Source: Sipunculus nudus (taxonomy: Eukaryota > Annelida > Sipuncula > Golfingiida > Sipunculidae). Taken from it: DNA of 64,000 nt. How positions within the stretch are numbered: the first letter of the stretch is position 1; each line of letters begins with the position of its first letter. The notes beneath the pieces were generated by a model. That model saw only the letters and a program-made list of their open reading frames with translations. It was not told the origin of the DNA and made no database searches. Where the stretch lies: the NCBI GenBank assembly GCA_026874595.1, contig JAPPUL010000089.1, forward strand, positions 434,001 through 498,000, read 5' to 3'. Shown piece after piece: positions 26,956 through 37,303 of the stretch. Both the position numbers and the translations under genes were made by a program.

Positions 26956-28439
26956 TAATGCTTAAAATAGTTAAGATAAAAATACTTGTTATTCTACTGG
27001 TTATGAGTATAGGTATAAAAGTAGGTGTAGGACAGATAAAGAAGCATAATGAGAACGCACATAAGCTATTGCAAAGCAGGCAATATGATAAAGTTATAAA
27101 ATATCTTTCTCAAGTTAAAAAGAAGTATTATAACCATCTAACTTATTATATGCTAGGGGAGGCCTATAGACTAAATCATAAATATAAACATGCAATTAAG
27201 TATTATAAGGAGAGTGTCAAGCTTTTTACTAAACCTAATTCTGAAGTACTTAAGAAACATAAAGCACTAATTTATTCAGGACTTGGGTTTGTATATGCAA
27301 AACTTGGCAAATCAGATCTTGCAATAAAATATTATTTAAATGGCCTTGAGTATGTAAAAGATAGTGTAATACTCTTTACGAACATAGGTCAAAATTATCT
27401 AAGATTAAAGGATTACAAAAATGCCTTACAATACTTTACGAAAGCCTTAGAGATAGAAGAAAATCATATAAATGCTTTAAAGGGAGTAGGAAGGAGTTAT
27501 TTTGCACTTGGGAAATATAAGGAATCTATTTTTATTTATAATAAGCTAAAAGAGATAAATCCAAATGATAAAGATGCCTATTTTGGGCTTGGCTATAATT
27601 TAAACAAGCTAAAAGAGAGTATTTTATCGAAAAAGATGTTTGCAAAAGCATTTTATATATCTGGCAATTATGAAAAGAGTATTAATTATATTAGAGGTAT
27701 AAAAAGTTATGAGGATGATAAGGAATTATATATAATCCTTATAAGTTCAAATATGTATCTTATGAGATATAAAGAGGCAGAGCTTCTTATTAAGGAAGGA
27801 TTAAATAAGTATAGAGGGAGTGAAGATTTTATATTTCTTGAGGGGCAGCTTGCCTTTTTGCGCAAACGGTATAAAGAAGCTTTAGAAAAGATACAAAAAG
27901 GCCTTAAAAAGTTCCCAGACAGTCATAAACTATATGTTTTAAGGGGACATAGCTATTTAGAGCTTAAAGAAAAGGAAAAGGCAATAAACTCATATAATGA
28001 AGCACTTAAGTTAAAGGAGGATGATGTTGCAACACGAGAGCGGCTTGCACATCTTTATAGGCAGGATGGCAAACATAATCTTGAATTTTATCATCAAGGG
28101 GTAGTATATTTTTTCACAGGAGATTACAAACAGTCTGGACATGTTTTGGGCTGGGTTGATAAGAATAAGTTTAAATATAAGAGCGGATTATATTATTATG
28201 AAGGCATGGTAAAATGGGCCCTTAATGATACTAGGAAAGCAGTTGAAAAATTCTTGTTATCAGTTAAAGAAGATCCAAGTTATTATCTTGCCTATATGGC
28301 CTTAGCGCGTGCCTATAGCAGCTTAAAACAAAATTATAAAGCGCTCTCATTGTTATCTGATTACAACAACAAAAACCCTAAATCGAAATATAAAGCAAAG
28401 ATTAATATACTATATAAAGAATTAAGTAAAGACAAATAG
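26952..28439 (+). CDS. Exported TPR-repeat protein
   Basis: 495 residues. A signal-like N-terminus (IKILVILLVMSIGIKVGVG, residues 8-26) is followed by about 12 TPR units (GEAYRLNHKYKHAIKYYKE, ALQYFTKALEIEENHINAL, GKYKESIFIYNKLKEI, KEKAINSYNEALKLKEDD and others). Probably a periplasmic or membrane-attached scaffold; binding partner unknown. The start overlaps the metG stop by four bases, so the two are coupled, although no functional tie to methionyl-tRNA synthetase is known. Confidence 0.82.
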   Translation: MIMLKIVKIKILVILLVMSIGIKVGVGQIKKHNENAHKLLQSRQYDKVIKYLSQVKKKYYNHLTYYMLGEAYRLNHKYKHAIKYYKESVKLFTKPNSEVLKKHKALIYSGLGFVYAKLGKSDLAIKYYLNGLEYVKDSVILFTNIGQNYLRLKDYKNALQYFTKALEIEENHINALKGVGRSYFALGKYKESIFIYNKLKEINPNDKDAYFGLGYNLNKLKESILSKKMFAKAFYISGNYEKSINYIRGIKSYEDDKELYIILISSNMYLMRYKEAELLIKEGLNKYRGSEDFIFLEGQLAFLRKRYKEALEKIQKGLKKFPDSHKLYVLRGHSYLELKEKEKAINSYNEALKLKEDDVATRERLAHLYRQDGKHNLEFYHQGVVYFFTGDYKQSGHVLGWVDKNKFKYKSGLYYYEGMVKWALNDTRKAVEKFLLSVKEDPSYYLAYMALARAYSSLKQNYKALSLLSDYNNKNPKSKYKAKINILYKELSKDK

Positions 28440-28496
28440 GCTTTTATTTGTATTGTGCTAATATCTTTATTTTTTTTCCTTTAATGTTCTTTACCT

Positions 28497-31109
28497 TTAT
28501 CTTCCGCAACAGTTTTTGTATTTCTTGCCGCTTCCGCATATACAAGGACTATTGCGACCTATTTTAGTACTTTTTTTAATGGTCGTCGTTGTCGTATTTT
28601 GTTTTGTAAGAGTAGCTTGTTTTGAGCTTTGTTTGTATATGTCTTGGGCAGAGAATTGTTCTACACTTTGGTGTACGGTTTCAAAAGCTGAATCTAATTC
28701 TTTGTCTATTATAGTTTCGTCGACTATCTTTTGCGTAACCTCTACCTTGAACATAAACTCAAGTGCTTCCTCAATTATAAGCATCTTTAAATCTTTAAAA
28801 AGAGCAGAGCCTTCTAATTTATATTCAGTCAAAGGATTTCTTTCAGCATATGCCCTAAGATGAATACCTTCTTTCATAGTATCCATATTATATAAATGAT
28901 CTTTCCATTTACTGTCTATGGCATAAAGCATTATATATTGTTCAAGTTCAGGCATAGTCTCCTCACCAAGACTCTTTTGTCTTTCTTTATACCCTTCTTC
29001 TATTCGCTTTGTTAAATAATTAATTAACTCTTCTTTCTTTGGCGATTTTAATATATCATCATCTATTTCTATATTAAACTTGTTTTTAGCCCAACTGATT
29101 AAAGATTGTATATCCTCTTCTGGTAGAATCTTTGCCTCAAAACTACTTACAGTGTTATCTACCAAAGTCTTTAACATTGATAATATTTCATTATGTAAAT
29201 TATCTTTTTGAAGCACCTTTTTGCGCAAACGATATATGTATTGCCTTTGCGAGTTCATTACATCATCATATTCAAGCAGATATTTTCTTATCTCAAAATT
29301 ACGTGCCTCAACCTTCTTTTGTGCATTTGCAATAGCTTTGGTAATCCATGGATGCTCAATCTCCTGTCCCTCTGTCATTCCCATTCTTTGCATGAGACTG
29401 CCTATTCTTCCAGAACCAAAAAGTCTCATTAGATCATCTTCTAAGGAAAGGTAAAATCTTGATGAACCAACGTCTCCTTGGCGGCCTGACCTGCCGCGTA
29501 ACTGATTATCAATTCGTCTTGCCTCATGTCGTTCCGTTCCGATTATGTGTAGACCCCCAGCCTCAAGAACTCCCTCTCCAAGTTTTATATCAGTACCTCG
29601 TCCAGCCATGTTTGTGGCTATCGTTACTGCAGACCTTTGTCCCCCATGTGCAACCACATTTGCTTCCATATCATGAAATTTTGCATTTAGTATATTATGT
29701 GGAATCCCTTCTCTTTTAAGCGCTTTAGACAGTTGTTCGTTTTTCTCTATTGAAATTGTCCCTGCAAGCACAGGTTGCCCTTTTTTGTGGCATTCTTTTA
29801 TCTCTTGTACTATTGCTGCTACCTTTTCTTTTTCGGTTCTGTATATCTTGTCAGGATAATCTATTCGTCTTATTGGTTTATTTGATGGGATTACCACCAC
29901 TCCAAGTTTATATATTTTATAAAATTCTTCTGCTTCAGTCTCTGCCGTCCCCGTCATTCCTGCAAGCTTATCATACATCCTAAAATAATTTTGAAATGTT
30001 ATGGATGCAAGAGTTTGGCTTTCTTGCTCTATTGTTACTCGCTCTTTTGCTTCTAGTGCCTGATGTAGTCCATCACTATATCTTCTTCCTTCCATTTTCC
30101 GTCCTGTATGCTCATCTATTATGACTACCTTTCCTCCATCTATTATATAGTCTATATCTCGTTTAAAGACTATATGCGCTTTCAAGGCCTGGTTTACGTG
30201 ATGCACAAGCGCTATATTTTTATTGCCATATAAGTTATCAACTCCCAAAAGCTTTTCTACTTTTGCTGTGCCATCCTCTGATAAAACTACATTTTTATCC
30301 TTCTCTTCATGCTGATAGTCCCCACTACCTGCTTTCCATTTACCATCTTCGCCTTTCGCTGCTGGCTTTAGTCTTGGGATTATCTTATCTATTTTATAAT
30401 ATAATTCAGTTGACTCCTCAGCAGGTCCAGATATTATTAGCGGGGTCCTGGACTCGTCTATAAGTATTGAGTCTACCTCGTCTATTATTGCATAATTATG
30501 TCCTCTTTGTACCTGTCCAAGTTCGTGTTCTACCATATTGTCTCGTAGATAGTCAAATCCAAACTCATTGTTTGTTCCGTAGGTTATGTCTGCTTCGTAT
30601 GCCGCTCGCCTTTCGCTTCCTTTTAAGTTATGTTGGATTGCTCCTACTCTAAGACCTAGAAATTCGTATATTGGTCCCATCCATTCAGCATCGCGTTTTG
30701 CAAGATAATCATTTACTGTGATTATATGCACTCCACCCTCTGATAACGCTTCTAGGTATGCAGGGAGAGTTGCAACTAGGGTCTTACCTTCTCCGGTTTT
30801 CATCTCTACTATCTTTCCTTCGAATAAAACCATTCCCCCTATTAGTTGTACATCAAAATGTCTTAGCCCCAATGTCCTAATTGATGCCTCTCTGACCACT
30901 GCAAACGCTTCTGGAAGCAAGTCTGCAGAACTTGATATTCCTTCTTTTAATCTATTTTTAAATTCTAATGTCTTACTTTTAAGTTGGGCATCACTTAAAG
31001 TCTTTATCTCATCCTCAAGAGCGTTTATCTTTTCTACTGTGCTTTTATAACCTTTTAGTATCCTTTCATTTTGACTCCCAAATATCGCTTTTAGTAGTCT
31101 TCCCAACAT
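28497..31109 (-). CDS. secA: Preprotein translocase ATPase SecA
   Basis: ATPase motor of Sec export. 870 residues with [16 protein letters not shown], Walker [18 protein letters not shown] (about residues 100-116), [20 protein letters not shown], the helicase motif [29 protein letters not shown] and the scaffold helix. The C-terminal tip has the zinc/SecB-binding motif [13 protein letters not shown] after GRNSP. Length and motif order are normal. Start ATG at 31109 near GGAGGCATAATT. Convergent with the TPR gene. Confidence 0.97.
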   Translation of the reverse strand: MLGRLLKAIFGSQNERILKGYKSTVEKINALEDEIKTLSDAQLKSKTLEFKNRLKEGISSSADLLPEAFAVVREASIRTLGLRHFDVQLIGGMVLFEGKIVEMKTGEGKTLVATLPAYLEALSEGGVHIITVNDYLAKRDAEWMGPIYEFLGLRVGAIQHNLKGSERRAAYEADITYGTNNEFGFDYLRDNMVEHELGQVQRGHNYAIIDEVDSILIDESRTPLIISGPAEESTELYYKIDKIIPRLKPAAKGEDGKWKAGSGDYQHEEKDKNVVLSEDGTAKVEKLLGVDNLYGNKNIALVHHVNQALKAHIVFKRDIDYIIDGGKVVIIDEHTGRKMEGRRYSDGLHQALEAKERVTIEQESQTLASITFQNYFRMYDKLAGMTGTAETEAEEFYKIYKLGVVVIPSNKPIRRIDYPDKIYRTEKEKVAAIVQEIKECHKKGQPVLAGTISIEKNEQLSKALKREGIPHNILNAKFHDMEANVVAHGGQRSAVTIATNMAGRGTDIKLGEGVLEAGGLHIIGTERHEARRIDNQLRGRSGRQGDVGSSRFYLSLEDDLMRLFGSGRIGSLMQRMGMTEGQEIEHPWITKAIANAQKKVEARNFEIRKYLLEYDDVMNSQRQYIYRLRKKVLQKDNLHNEILSMLKTLVDNTVSSFEAKILPEEDIQSLISWAKNKFNIEIDDDILKSPKKEELINYLTKRIEEGYKERQKSLGEETMPELEQYIMLYAIDSKWKDHLYNMDTMKEGIHLRAYAERNPLTEYKLEGSALFKDLKMLIIEEALEFMFKVEVTQKIVDETIIDKELDSAFETVHQSVEQFSAQDIYKQSSKQATLTKQNTTTTTIKKSTKIGRNSPCICGSGKKYKNCCGR

Positions 31110-31227
31110 TAATTATGCCTCCGTATTTAGTCTATCAAACTTATATAATAAATATTCTATCAAAAAGCAAACAAGCTATTTAATTATCTGAATTCTTTAT
31201 ATCTCTTCTCTTGTACTTTGTCTTTTC

Positions 31228-32937
31228 TTACATCTCATTATAGCCGGGCCCATCACCCCCTCCTGGAACATTCCATACTATATTATCATAGGGACAGCGC
31301 AGGTCTGCTGCCTTGCAATGTATACAATTACCAAAATTCACAAGCAAATCTTTTTTCTCATTAAGCTCATAAACACCTGATGGGCAGTAGTGTGTACAAG
31401 GGGATTTGTATTTTGGATAGCATATATCCTTACATAAGTTCTTGTCTTTTATATATATACTTGAGCGTTTATTTTCATTGTGGCGAGTGTTTGATAGGTA
31501 TACGCTTGCTTTTTTACTTTCATTTGACAACTTTTGCTCTTCAAGCAGTTTTTTATCTGTCAATAAAACATCTTTATACTCATTTGCTGGTTTAAGCGTT
31601 TTGTTTTTATTCTTACTATATAATAACTTGTTAAGTAAAACTCCCTTATCAGCATCTTTTCTAATATTTGGTTTCATCTTGAACATATTTAAAAACCTTT
31701 CTGGTAAATGTATGTGTTTTAAGTGATTTCTACTTCTATAAAGTTCTTTATTTATATAACTCTTTTTTATAAGCTCTTCGTAGTTATTTAATTTAAATTT
31801 ACTATAGTCTGTCGCTTTTATAGAATCATATAAGGTCTTAGCGGCCAGTATCCCAGACTTTATTGCTATATGAATACCCTTAAGTTCCTTCAAGTTTAAA
31901 AGTCCTCCCGCCTCGCCAATTATTAGTACATTATTATGCGTTACCTTCGGTTTTGAGTAGTAGCCTCCTGTTGTTATTACTTTAGACCCAAAAGAGAGTG
32001 CTTGGCCGCCCTTAAGTAACCATTTTATATAGGGATGAGATTTTAATCTTTGAAGCTCTTTATGTGTGTTTAGTAACGGATATTTTGAGGTTAAGTGCGT
32101 AAATAAGCCTAGTGATACCTTCGTTTGGCTTAGCCCATATACAAAACCTCCACCAGGTTTGTATAACAAGTTTAATGGGTATCCTGTAAAGTTTATTACG
32201 CTGCCTTTTTTAATTCGGCCTTTGGGTATCTCCCAAACCTCTTTACAGCCAAGCGCATACGTCATCCCCTCCTGTGAAAGCCCATATTTAGTTATTACTT
32301 CTTGGCTTAAATTCCCATTTGCTCCGTCTCCAATAACTGTTACTTCTGCATGTAAATTATATTCAGTTTTACCATTTAAATCTATGCTTGATGCTCTGAC
32401 TCCCATAATCTTATCTTCATTGCCATAAAGCAGCTTCTCAGCACTATATCCAGGCAATATTACTGCACCGCGTTTTTCAGCCTCCTCTCCTAACCAATTT
32501 GTTAGCTTGCCAAGCGATATTAAATATTTGCCTTTATTCTTTAATGCTCTAAGGTATTTGTCTGCAAAAGGGATTATATAAGCTTTCTTCTTTGTTAAAA
32601 AGCAATATTCACTCTTTTTAACTTCACTTTCGTATGGGAAGCCTGATGATATATAATTCGGGATTAGTTCTTCTAAGGAACAGGGATCTAGAATTGCGCC
32701 TGATATAATGTGTGCTCCTATATAACTACCTTTTTCTATTACGCACAATTTGTCTTCTATATCTATTTTTTTATATCCACTCTCTAGCTTTTTTGCCTCT
32801 ACATTATGTTCCTTTATTAAATCAAGTAAGTGTATTGCACAAGCTAGGTTTGCAGGACCACCTCCAACAAGTAGTATCTTGAATTTTAATTCCTCTTGTA
32901 AGGAAGCTTTAGATTCTAGCATATTTATTCCAATCAA
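31228..32937 (-). CDS. Electron-transfer flavoprotein-ubiquinone oxidoreductase (ETF-QO)
   Basis: Membrane-surface flavo-iron-sulfur enzyme that passes electrons from ETF to quinone. 569 residues: the FAD motif LLVGGGPANLACAIHLL (about residues 19-35), EKGSYIGAHIISGAILDP, the FAD strand VIGDGANGNLS and LIIGEAGGLLNLKELKGIH, then a C-terminal ferredoxin-like end CTHYCPSGVYEL and GNCIHCKAADLRCPYDNI followed by WNVPGGGDGPGYNEM, nearly identical in pattern to ETFDH. It points to a respiratory or beta-oxidation-linked electron chain in the left-half organism; etfAB are not in the window. Start probably ATG at 32937 or at 32922. Confidence 0.9.
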   Translation of the reverse strand: MIGINMLESKASLQEELKFKILLVGGGPANLACAIHLLDLIKEHNVEAKKLESGYKKIDIEDKLCVIEKGSYIGAHIISGAILDPCSLEELIPNYISSGFPYESEVKKSEYCFLTKKKAYIIPFADKYLRALKNKGKYLISLGKLTNWLGEEAEKRGAVILPGYSAEKLLYGNEDKIMGVRASSIDLNGKTEYNLHAEVTVIGDGANGNLSQEVITKYGLSQEGMTYALGCKEVWEIPKGRIKKGSVINFTGYPLNLLYKPGGGFVYGLSQTKVSLGLFTHLTSKYPLLNTHKELQRLKSHPYIKWLLKGGQALSFGSKVITTGGYYSKPKVTHNNVLIIGEAGGLLNLKELKGIHIAIKSGILAAKTLYDSIKATDYSKFKLNNYEELIKKSYINKELYRSRNHLKHIHLPERFLNMFKMKPNIRKDADKGVLLNKLLYSKNKNKTLKPANEYKDVLLTDKKLLEEQKLSNESKKASVYLSNTRHNENKRSSIYIKDKNLCKDICYPKYKSPCTHYCPSGVYELNEKKDLLVNFGNCIHCKAADLRCPYDNIVWNVPGGGDGPGYNEM

Positions 32938-32987
32938 TTCATTTTATAAATTAAGATTTTATAATAAAGTATAACTATTATTATTAA

Positions 32988-34304
32988 CTATTTGCTTAAA
33001 AAAGAGGGTTGGCCTGTGCTTGATATAACGTTTTGCCATAATAAACCATGCTTTTGAATCTGTTTCCTTTTTGAACTTACTAGTTTCATCGGTATGTGGA
33101 CAAATAAATTATTCCAGGTGCCAACAAGCAGCATCGTCTTCCCTGCCATGCCTGCGTGTACTGCATTTTGTCCTAGTAAGCCGCAAAATACACTGTCAAT
33201 TGGATTTGCTGGTAAGCTCCTTATTATATAGCTTGGATCTATATATTTTAAGTTTATGGTGTATTTTATTTCTTCGAAATAGGCTTTTATACGGTCTTTA
33301 ATATAAAGCCCTATGTCATTTAACTTTACATTCCCTGATGCGTCAAAACTCTTTACTGTATCCGAAAAGAACTTTTGTCCACTCCCTTCTGCCACCACGA
33401 TTACTGCATGTCCTTTCTCATCAAGTCGTTTTTTTAGAGTGTTTAAAAGTCCGTGAGCTCCGTCAAGGTCAAAGTCTATTTCCGGGATTAATACGTAGTT
33501 TACTTCTTTTAATGCAAGAGTTGCATTTGCCGCTATAAACCCAGAGTGCCTTCCCATTAGCTTTACCAGTCCTATCCCATTTGGAGCTCCTATTGCTTCT
33601 GCATGTGCACTTTCTATTGACTGTGTTGCATATGAAAAAGCTGTCTCAAAACCAAAACTTTTTGAAATATATGCTATGTCATTATCTATTGTTTTTGGAA
33701 TTCCTATTACACCGATCTTTAACTTTTGTCTTTTAATCTCTTTTGCAATCTCAAGTGCCCCATTTAATGTCCCATCTCCGCCTATCGTAAATAATATGTC
33801 TACCTTAAGTTCTTTAAGATAGTTTACTATATGGTTTATAGGTTGATAGCCACGTGATGAGCCAAGCCATGAACCCCCAAATGCATATAGATTCTTTACT
33901 ATATTAGGAGTTAAAACTATTGGTTTTCCTTGTTGCTTAGATTTGTTTAATCCATCATAACCATATCTTATTCCTAGTATCTCCTTTATCTTATAGGAAT
34001 AGTGAAGTTGCATAACAATAGATCTTACCACGTTGTTTATTCCCGGACATAATCCACCGCAGCTTACTATTGCTGCTCGGGTATTCTCTGGTTTGAAATA
34101 TATCTGCTTTCTTGGGCCTGCACGCTCAAATGATATTAGTTTTTCCCCTTTTGCTACCATATCTTGTAGTTCATCTTCAAATACGTTGTACAAAACCCTT
34201 TTGCTATCTTCAGTATATAAAAAACCCTTTAGTGGAGTTTCGTATTTTGCATCTCCAAGACTTTCTATATTTGTATCAATTCTTTTTAGGTTAATCTTCT
34301 CCAT
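32988..34304 (-). CDS. 6-phosphofructokinase, ATP-type by active-site residues
   Basis: Phosphorylates fructose 6-phosphate to the 1,6-bisphosphate. 438 residues of the long (group II/III) PFK kind: AIVSCGGLCPGINNVVRSIV, GIRYGYDGL, FTIGGDGTLNGALEIAKE (about residues 162-180), GIPKTIDNDIAYISKSFGF and KLMGRHSGFIAA. The fourth residue of GGDGT is Gly, as in ATP-using enzymes, while PKTIDND has the Lys typical of the PPi lineage; that mixed pattern is known from ATP-dependent PFKs of the PPi-PFK-like clade. The N-terminal about 70 residues match this clade. It overlaps the upstream PFK gene by 19 bases. Confidence 0.88.
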   Translation of the reverse strand: MEKINLKRIDTNIESLGDAKYETPLKGFLYTEDSKRVLYNVFEDELQDMVAKGEKLISFERAGPRKQIYFKPENTRAAIVSCGGLCPGINNVVRSIVMQLHYSYKIKEILGIRYGYDGLNKSKQQGKPIVLTPNIVKNLYAFGGSWLGSSRGYQPINHIVNYLKELKVDILFTIGGDGTLNGALEIAKEIKRQKLKIGVIGIPKTIDNDIAYISKSFGFETAFSYATQSIESAHAEAIGAPNGIGLVKLMGRHSGFIAANATLALKEVNYVLIPEIDFDLDGAHGLLNTLKKRLDEKGHAVIVVAEGSGQKFFSDTVKSFDASGNVKLNDIGLYIKDRIKAYFEEIKYTINLKYIDPSYIIRSLPANPIDSVFCGLLGQNAVHAGMAGKTMLLVGTWNNLFVHIPMKLVSSKRKQIQKHGLLWQNVISSTGQPSFLSK

Positions 34305-35521
34305 TTCTTTACTGACCTATAGGAAAGCGTTTGCTTTATATTGTAAAAGTCATCGTTATGCGGAACATATCTTACTTTTGTTGTTAGCGTATTTTTATCA
34401 ATTAGCTCTTTGAACTCTATTCCCTTTATGTTAAAATTGTCAAGTACGCTAACCATATGTCCTGTCTTATTTTCACTATAAAGTTTATATGCTCCGTATC
34501 CCAAAGCAGATGCCAGTACCACATCAAAGCTTATTGGTGAAGCTGTTCTAGTTTCATAGCCTATTTGTTTTGCATTTATCTTTAAACTATTATTTGTTCT
34601 TCTTAGGTATATATCTTGTACTTTGCTAGCTATTACCTTGCCTATCTCTGCTTTGCCCAATGCTTTATGTTCAAATTCATCTTTTACCGTTGGTAGTAAA
34701 GCCTCAGGGAGTCTGTCTGCAAGTCCTTCCGCTACACATATTATTCCATAATGCTTGTCAAGCTTTTCGCGGGTTAATATTATATCTACTAGTTCTTCGC
34801 ATATCTTAATTAAGTCAACCTCAAACTCCTCACTTTCTATATCCTCTACCGATATCATCTCAATAGCCTCTCCCGCTATCCCCGCAGCATAAGTCAACCA
34901 ACCCGTCTTTCTGCCCATTATCTCAGCCACAAAATAACTGTTTGTTGCTGCTGCATCTGATCTTAAGTTTAATAAAGTCTTTTTTGCAACATCAACACTT
35001 GTCCAATATCCAAATGTCCATGGTATCCCATAATAATCATTGTCTATTGTCTTTGGTATGTGGATTGTCGGCATCCCCATTAGATCTATTAGATTTGCTG
35101 TCCTTAATGTGTCATCTCCTCCTATCGATATCAAAAGCCCTATATTTAGCAATTCTAAGGCATCTAGTAAATTCTTAAGTGGCTTATTCTTTTCATTGTC
35201 TTTTAAATCCTCTACTTTCTTTATTGCTTTGCCCGGATTTACACGTGAGGTCCTTATATATATCCCTCTTTGGTTCCTTATCGCTCCTATCTCATTTATT
35301 TGCAATACTTTGTAATGTATTCCTTCTTTTAAGCTTGTCTTGCCTTTCTCATATTCCACTATATATTTATAACCATCCATAAAGCCAACTACGGTATAGC
35401 CTTTACTTATAAAACTTATTGTTACTGCAGATATAACAGCATTTGCCGCAGGAGCAGGGCCTCCTGAGAATACTAATCCTATCTTTTTATCATTTGGGGC
35501 ATAGTGGTCTGACATATTCAC
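34286..35521 (-). CDS. Diphosphate-dependent phosphofructokinase (PPi-PFK)
   Basis: Reversible PPi-linked interconversion of fructose 6-phosphate and fructose 1,6-bisphosphate. 411 residues: GLVFSGGPAPAANAVISAV, LLISIGGDDTLRTANLID (about residues 137-154), HIPKTIDNDYYGIPWTFGYW and EIMGRKTGWLTYAAGIAG. Both residues that mark PPi use are present: Asp in GGDDT and Lys in PKTIDND. The next gene downstream encodes a PFK with Gly at the first site, so the organism keeps one enzyme of each phosphoryl donor, made from one message. Start ATG at 35521 (an in-frame ATG three codons on is also possible). Confidence 0.88.
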   Translation of the reverse strand: MNMSDHYAPNDKKIGLVFSGGPAPAANAVISAVTISFISKGYTVVGFMDGYKYIVEYEKGKTSLKEGIHYKVLQINEIGAIRNQRGIYIRTSRVNPGKAIKKVEDLKDNEKNKPLKNLLDALELLNIGLLISIGGDDTLRTANLIDLMGMPTIHIPKTIDNDYYGIPWTFGYWTSVDVAKKTLLNLRSDAAATNSYFVAEIMGRKTGWLTYAAGIAGEAIEMISVEDIESEEFEVDLIKICEELVDIILTREKLDKHYGIICVAEGLADRLPEALLPTVKDEFEHKALGKAEIGKVIASKVQDIYLRRTNNSLKINAKQIGYETRTASPISFDVVLASALGYGAYKLYSENKTGHMVSVLDNFNIKGIEFKELIDKNTLTTKVRYVPHNDDFYNIKQTLSYRSVKKWRRLT

Positions 35522-35646
35522 CTTATGAGCTTTCTTATTATCTCTATATAGTTATATGGGTTTTTCTTAATCTAGATTAAGATTATTCTTATATATGCAA
35601 TTACCTATAAGCTACTGTAATTGCATGCTTTGCCATATATTTTATT

Positions 35647-36822
35647 TTAATATAGCAAAGAGGCATTACGCTCTTTTATAAAACTGTTTAGCTCTTCTTT
35701 CCATTCATCCTCAATAGTATCATAAATATTTTCTTTTGTAAATAGGCTTTTACGTAAGTTCTTGCTCCCTAGTATTATATCGATTGGCCTTTTAGTATAT
35801 TCGTATTCGTATGGACCCTCAAGCCATTTGAACACTTTATAGTATAACTTCTGTATACAGCTTAAAAGAGCTAACCCTACTATATAAGGTCTAAATTTCT
35901 TTTCGTCAAGAGGGTGAATTTGCAATCCATTACAGCACTCTCCTGCATATTTATCAAAAGTTGGCCTAAAGTATACTTCTCTAAAATATACATATGGTAT
36001 ATTATGAGTGTCCATTTCACGCTTTAATTCATTTGCGTCTATATATGGTGCCCCAATTAGTTCAAAGGGGAGTGTTGTCCCTCGGCCTTCTGATACGTTT
36101 GTTCCTTCAAATATTACTCCCATAGGATAAAGTATAGCAGTTTTAGGTGTTGGCATATTCGGAGAGGGCATTACCCAAGGTAATTTAGTATCACAAAAAA
36201 ACATATCACGTTTATAATGCTTCATTCTAATTACTTTTAAATTGCTCTTTATTTTCTTATTAAACATGCTTGCAAGTTCGCCTATTGTCATTCCATGTCG
36301 CATCGGTATCGGGTAAAGACCTACAAATGATTTGTACTCAGCCTCAAGTACATTGCCTTCAATTGCAACACTCCCTATCGGATTTGGTCTGTCAAGTAAT
36401 ATAACATTTTTGTTATATCTAGCAGCTCCTTCAAGCATCTTAAACATTGTCCAAATATAGGTATATACTCTTGTCCCAACGTCTTGCAAGTCTATTATAA
36501 TAGTATCTATATCTTCAAGCATTTCCTTTGTCGGTTCTCTGGTTTTGTTATATAAGCTGTATACTCGCACTTTGGTTATAGGGTCAAGCATGTCTTTTGA
36601 CTCTAGCATATTAGCCTGCACATCAGCTTTATATCCATGTTGGGGGGTGAATACCTTCTTTAAATTAAATTGCTCTTTTCTTTCGTTTAATATTCTAAGT
36701 ATATGTTTATAATTAGAATTTATGGAGCTTGGATTTATTAGAAGACCTAGCTTATGTCCGTATAGGAGATTCGACGCCAGATTATTATTTGTGATAAGAT
36801 TATAAAGTCCTGTTTGTACCAT
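35647..36822 (-). CDS. NamZ-like exo-beta-N-acetylmuramidase (DUF1343)
   Basis: 391 residues of the DUF1343 family, whose characterised member NamZ of Bacillus removes terminal MurNAc from peptidoglycan fragments. Visible: LGLLINPSSIN, VFTPQHGYKADVQ, IDTIIIDLQDVGTRVYTYIW (about residues 106-125), VILLDRPNPIGS, GLYPIPMRHGMTIGELA, LPWVMPSPNMPT and NVSEGRGTTLPFELIGAP. No signal peptide is evident, so this copy may work in the cytoplasm on recycled fragments, unlike secreted forms. It stands 125 bases after the PPi-PFK gene start and 40 bases downstream of a small unknown gene. Confidence 0.87.
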   Translation of the reverse strand: MVQTGLYNLITNNNLASNLLYGHKLGLLINPSSINSNYKHILRILNERKEQFNLKKVFTPQHGYKADVQANMLESKDMLDPITKVRVYSLYNKTREPTKEMLEDIDTIIIDLQDVGTRVYTYIWTMFKMLEGAARYNKNVILLDRPNPIGSVAIEGNVLEAEYKSFVGLYPIPMRHGMTIGELASMFNKKIKSNLKVIRMKHYKRDMFFCDTKLPWVMPSPNMPTPKTAILYPMGVIFEGTNVSEGRGTTLPFELIGAPYIDANELKREMDTHNIPYVYFREVYFRPTFDKYAGECCNGLQIHPLDEKKFRPYIVGLALLSCIQKLYYKVFKWLEGPYEYEYTKRPIDIILGSKNLRKSLFTKENIYDTIEDEWKEELNSFIKERNASLLY

Positions 36823-36861
36823 AACATATCTTTTATTTAGTATCCTATTTGCTTTTTTCTT

Positions 36862-37302
36862 TTACCCTATCTGCGTTAATATAGTCTTTATCTCTTCTTT
36901 TGTAAGACTTTTATTAAAAAATAGCAAATTCTCTTTTGCTAAAGCTTTTGCTTTTAAAGCTTTCGTTTTTACGTTTGGATTTGATTTGTCTTTTCCTTTT
37001 GGAGTGTCTTCTTGCAGGGTTTTTGTATTTCCAAGCGGATCTAAAAGATTGACTATAACCTTTTTATCTAATGTCTTTCTTAGACTAAGTTCTTGTGGCA
37101 GGGTCTTTTGACTTAGTATTTCTTGTGAGTTTTGTTGCGAGGTATAATCTGTAAGGGGGGTATTTGTTTTCTCCTCTCTTTTTGTATTTACTTTATATTC
37201 TTGGATAGCCTGCAGATATCGATTGTAAGATTCATCTGACGAACCTTCAAAGCCTACCTTATTAAACTCCCTTTCAAGTATATCTTGTATACTTTTATCC
37301 AT
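36862..37302 (-). CDS. Small charged protein of unknown function
   Basis: 146 residues, not recognised. It begins MDKSIQDILEREFNKVG, has a Gln/Ser/Thr-rich middle with three look-alike words (QEILSQKTLPQELSLRKTL), then Lys-rich and ends SLTKEEIKTILTQIG, which may be a short helix. No signal peptide or membrane segment. It starts one base after the stop of the DUF2225 gene, so the two are translated together and may act together. Confidence 0.6.
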   Translation of the reverse strand: MDKSIQDILEREFNKVGFEGSSDESYNRYLQAIQEYKVNTKREEKTNTPLTDYTSQQNSQEILSQKTLPQELSLRKTLDKKVIVNLLDPLGNTKTLQEDTPKGKDKSNPNVKTKALKAKALAKENLLFFNKSLTKEEIKTILTQIG

Positions 37303-37303
37303 T

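Noticed and set aside
28516-31050. Many plus-strand open frames across secA
   Set aside because: All lie opposite the intact secA frame, lack ribosome sites and resemble no protein.
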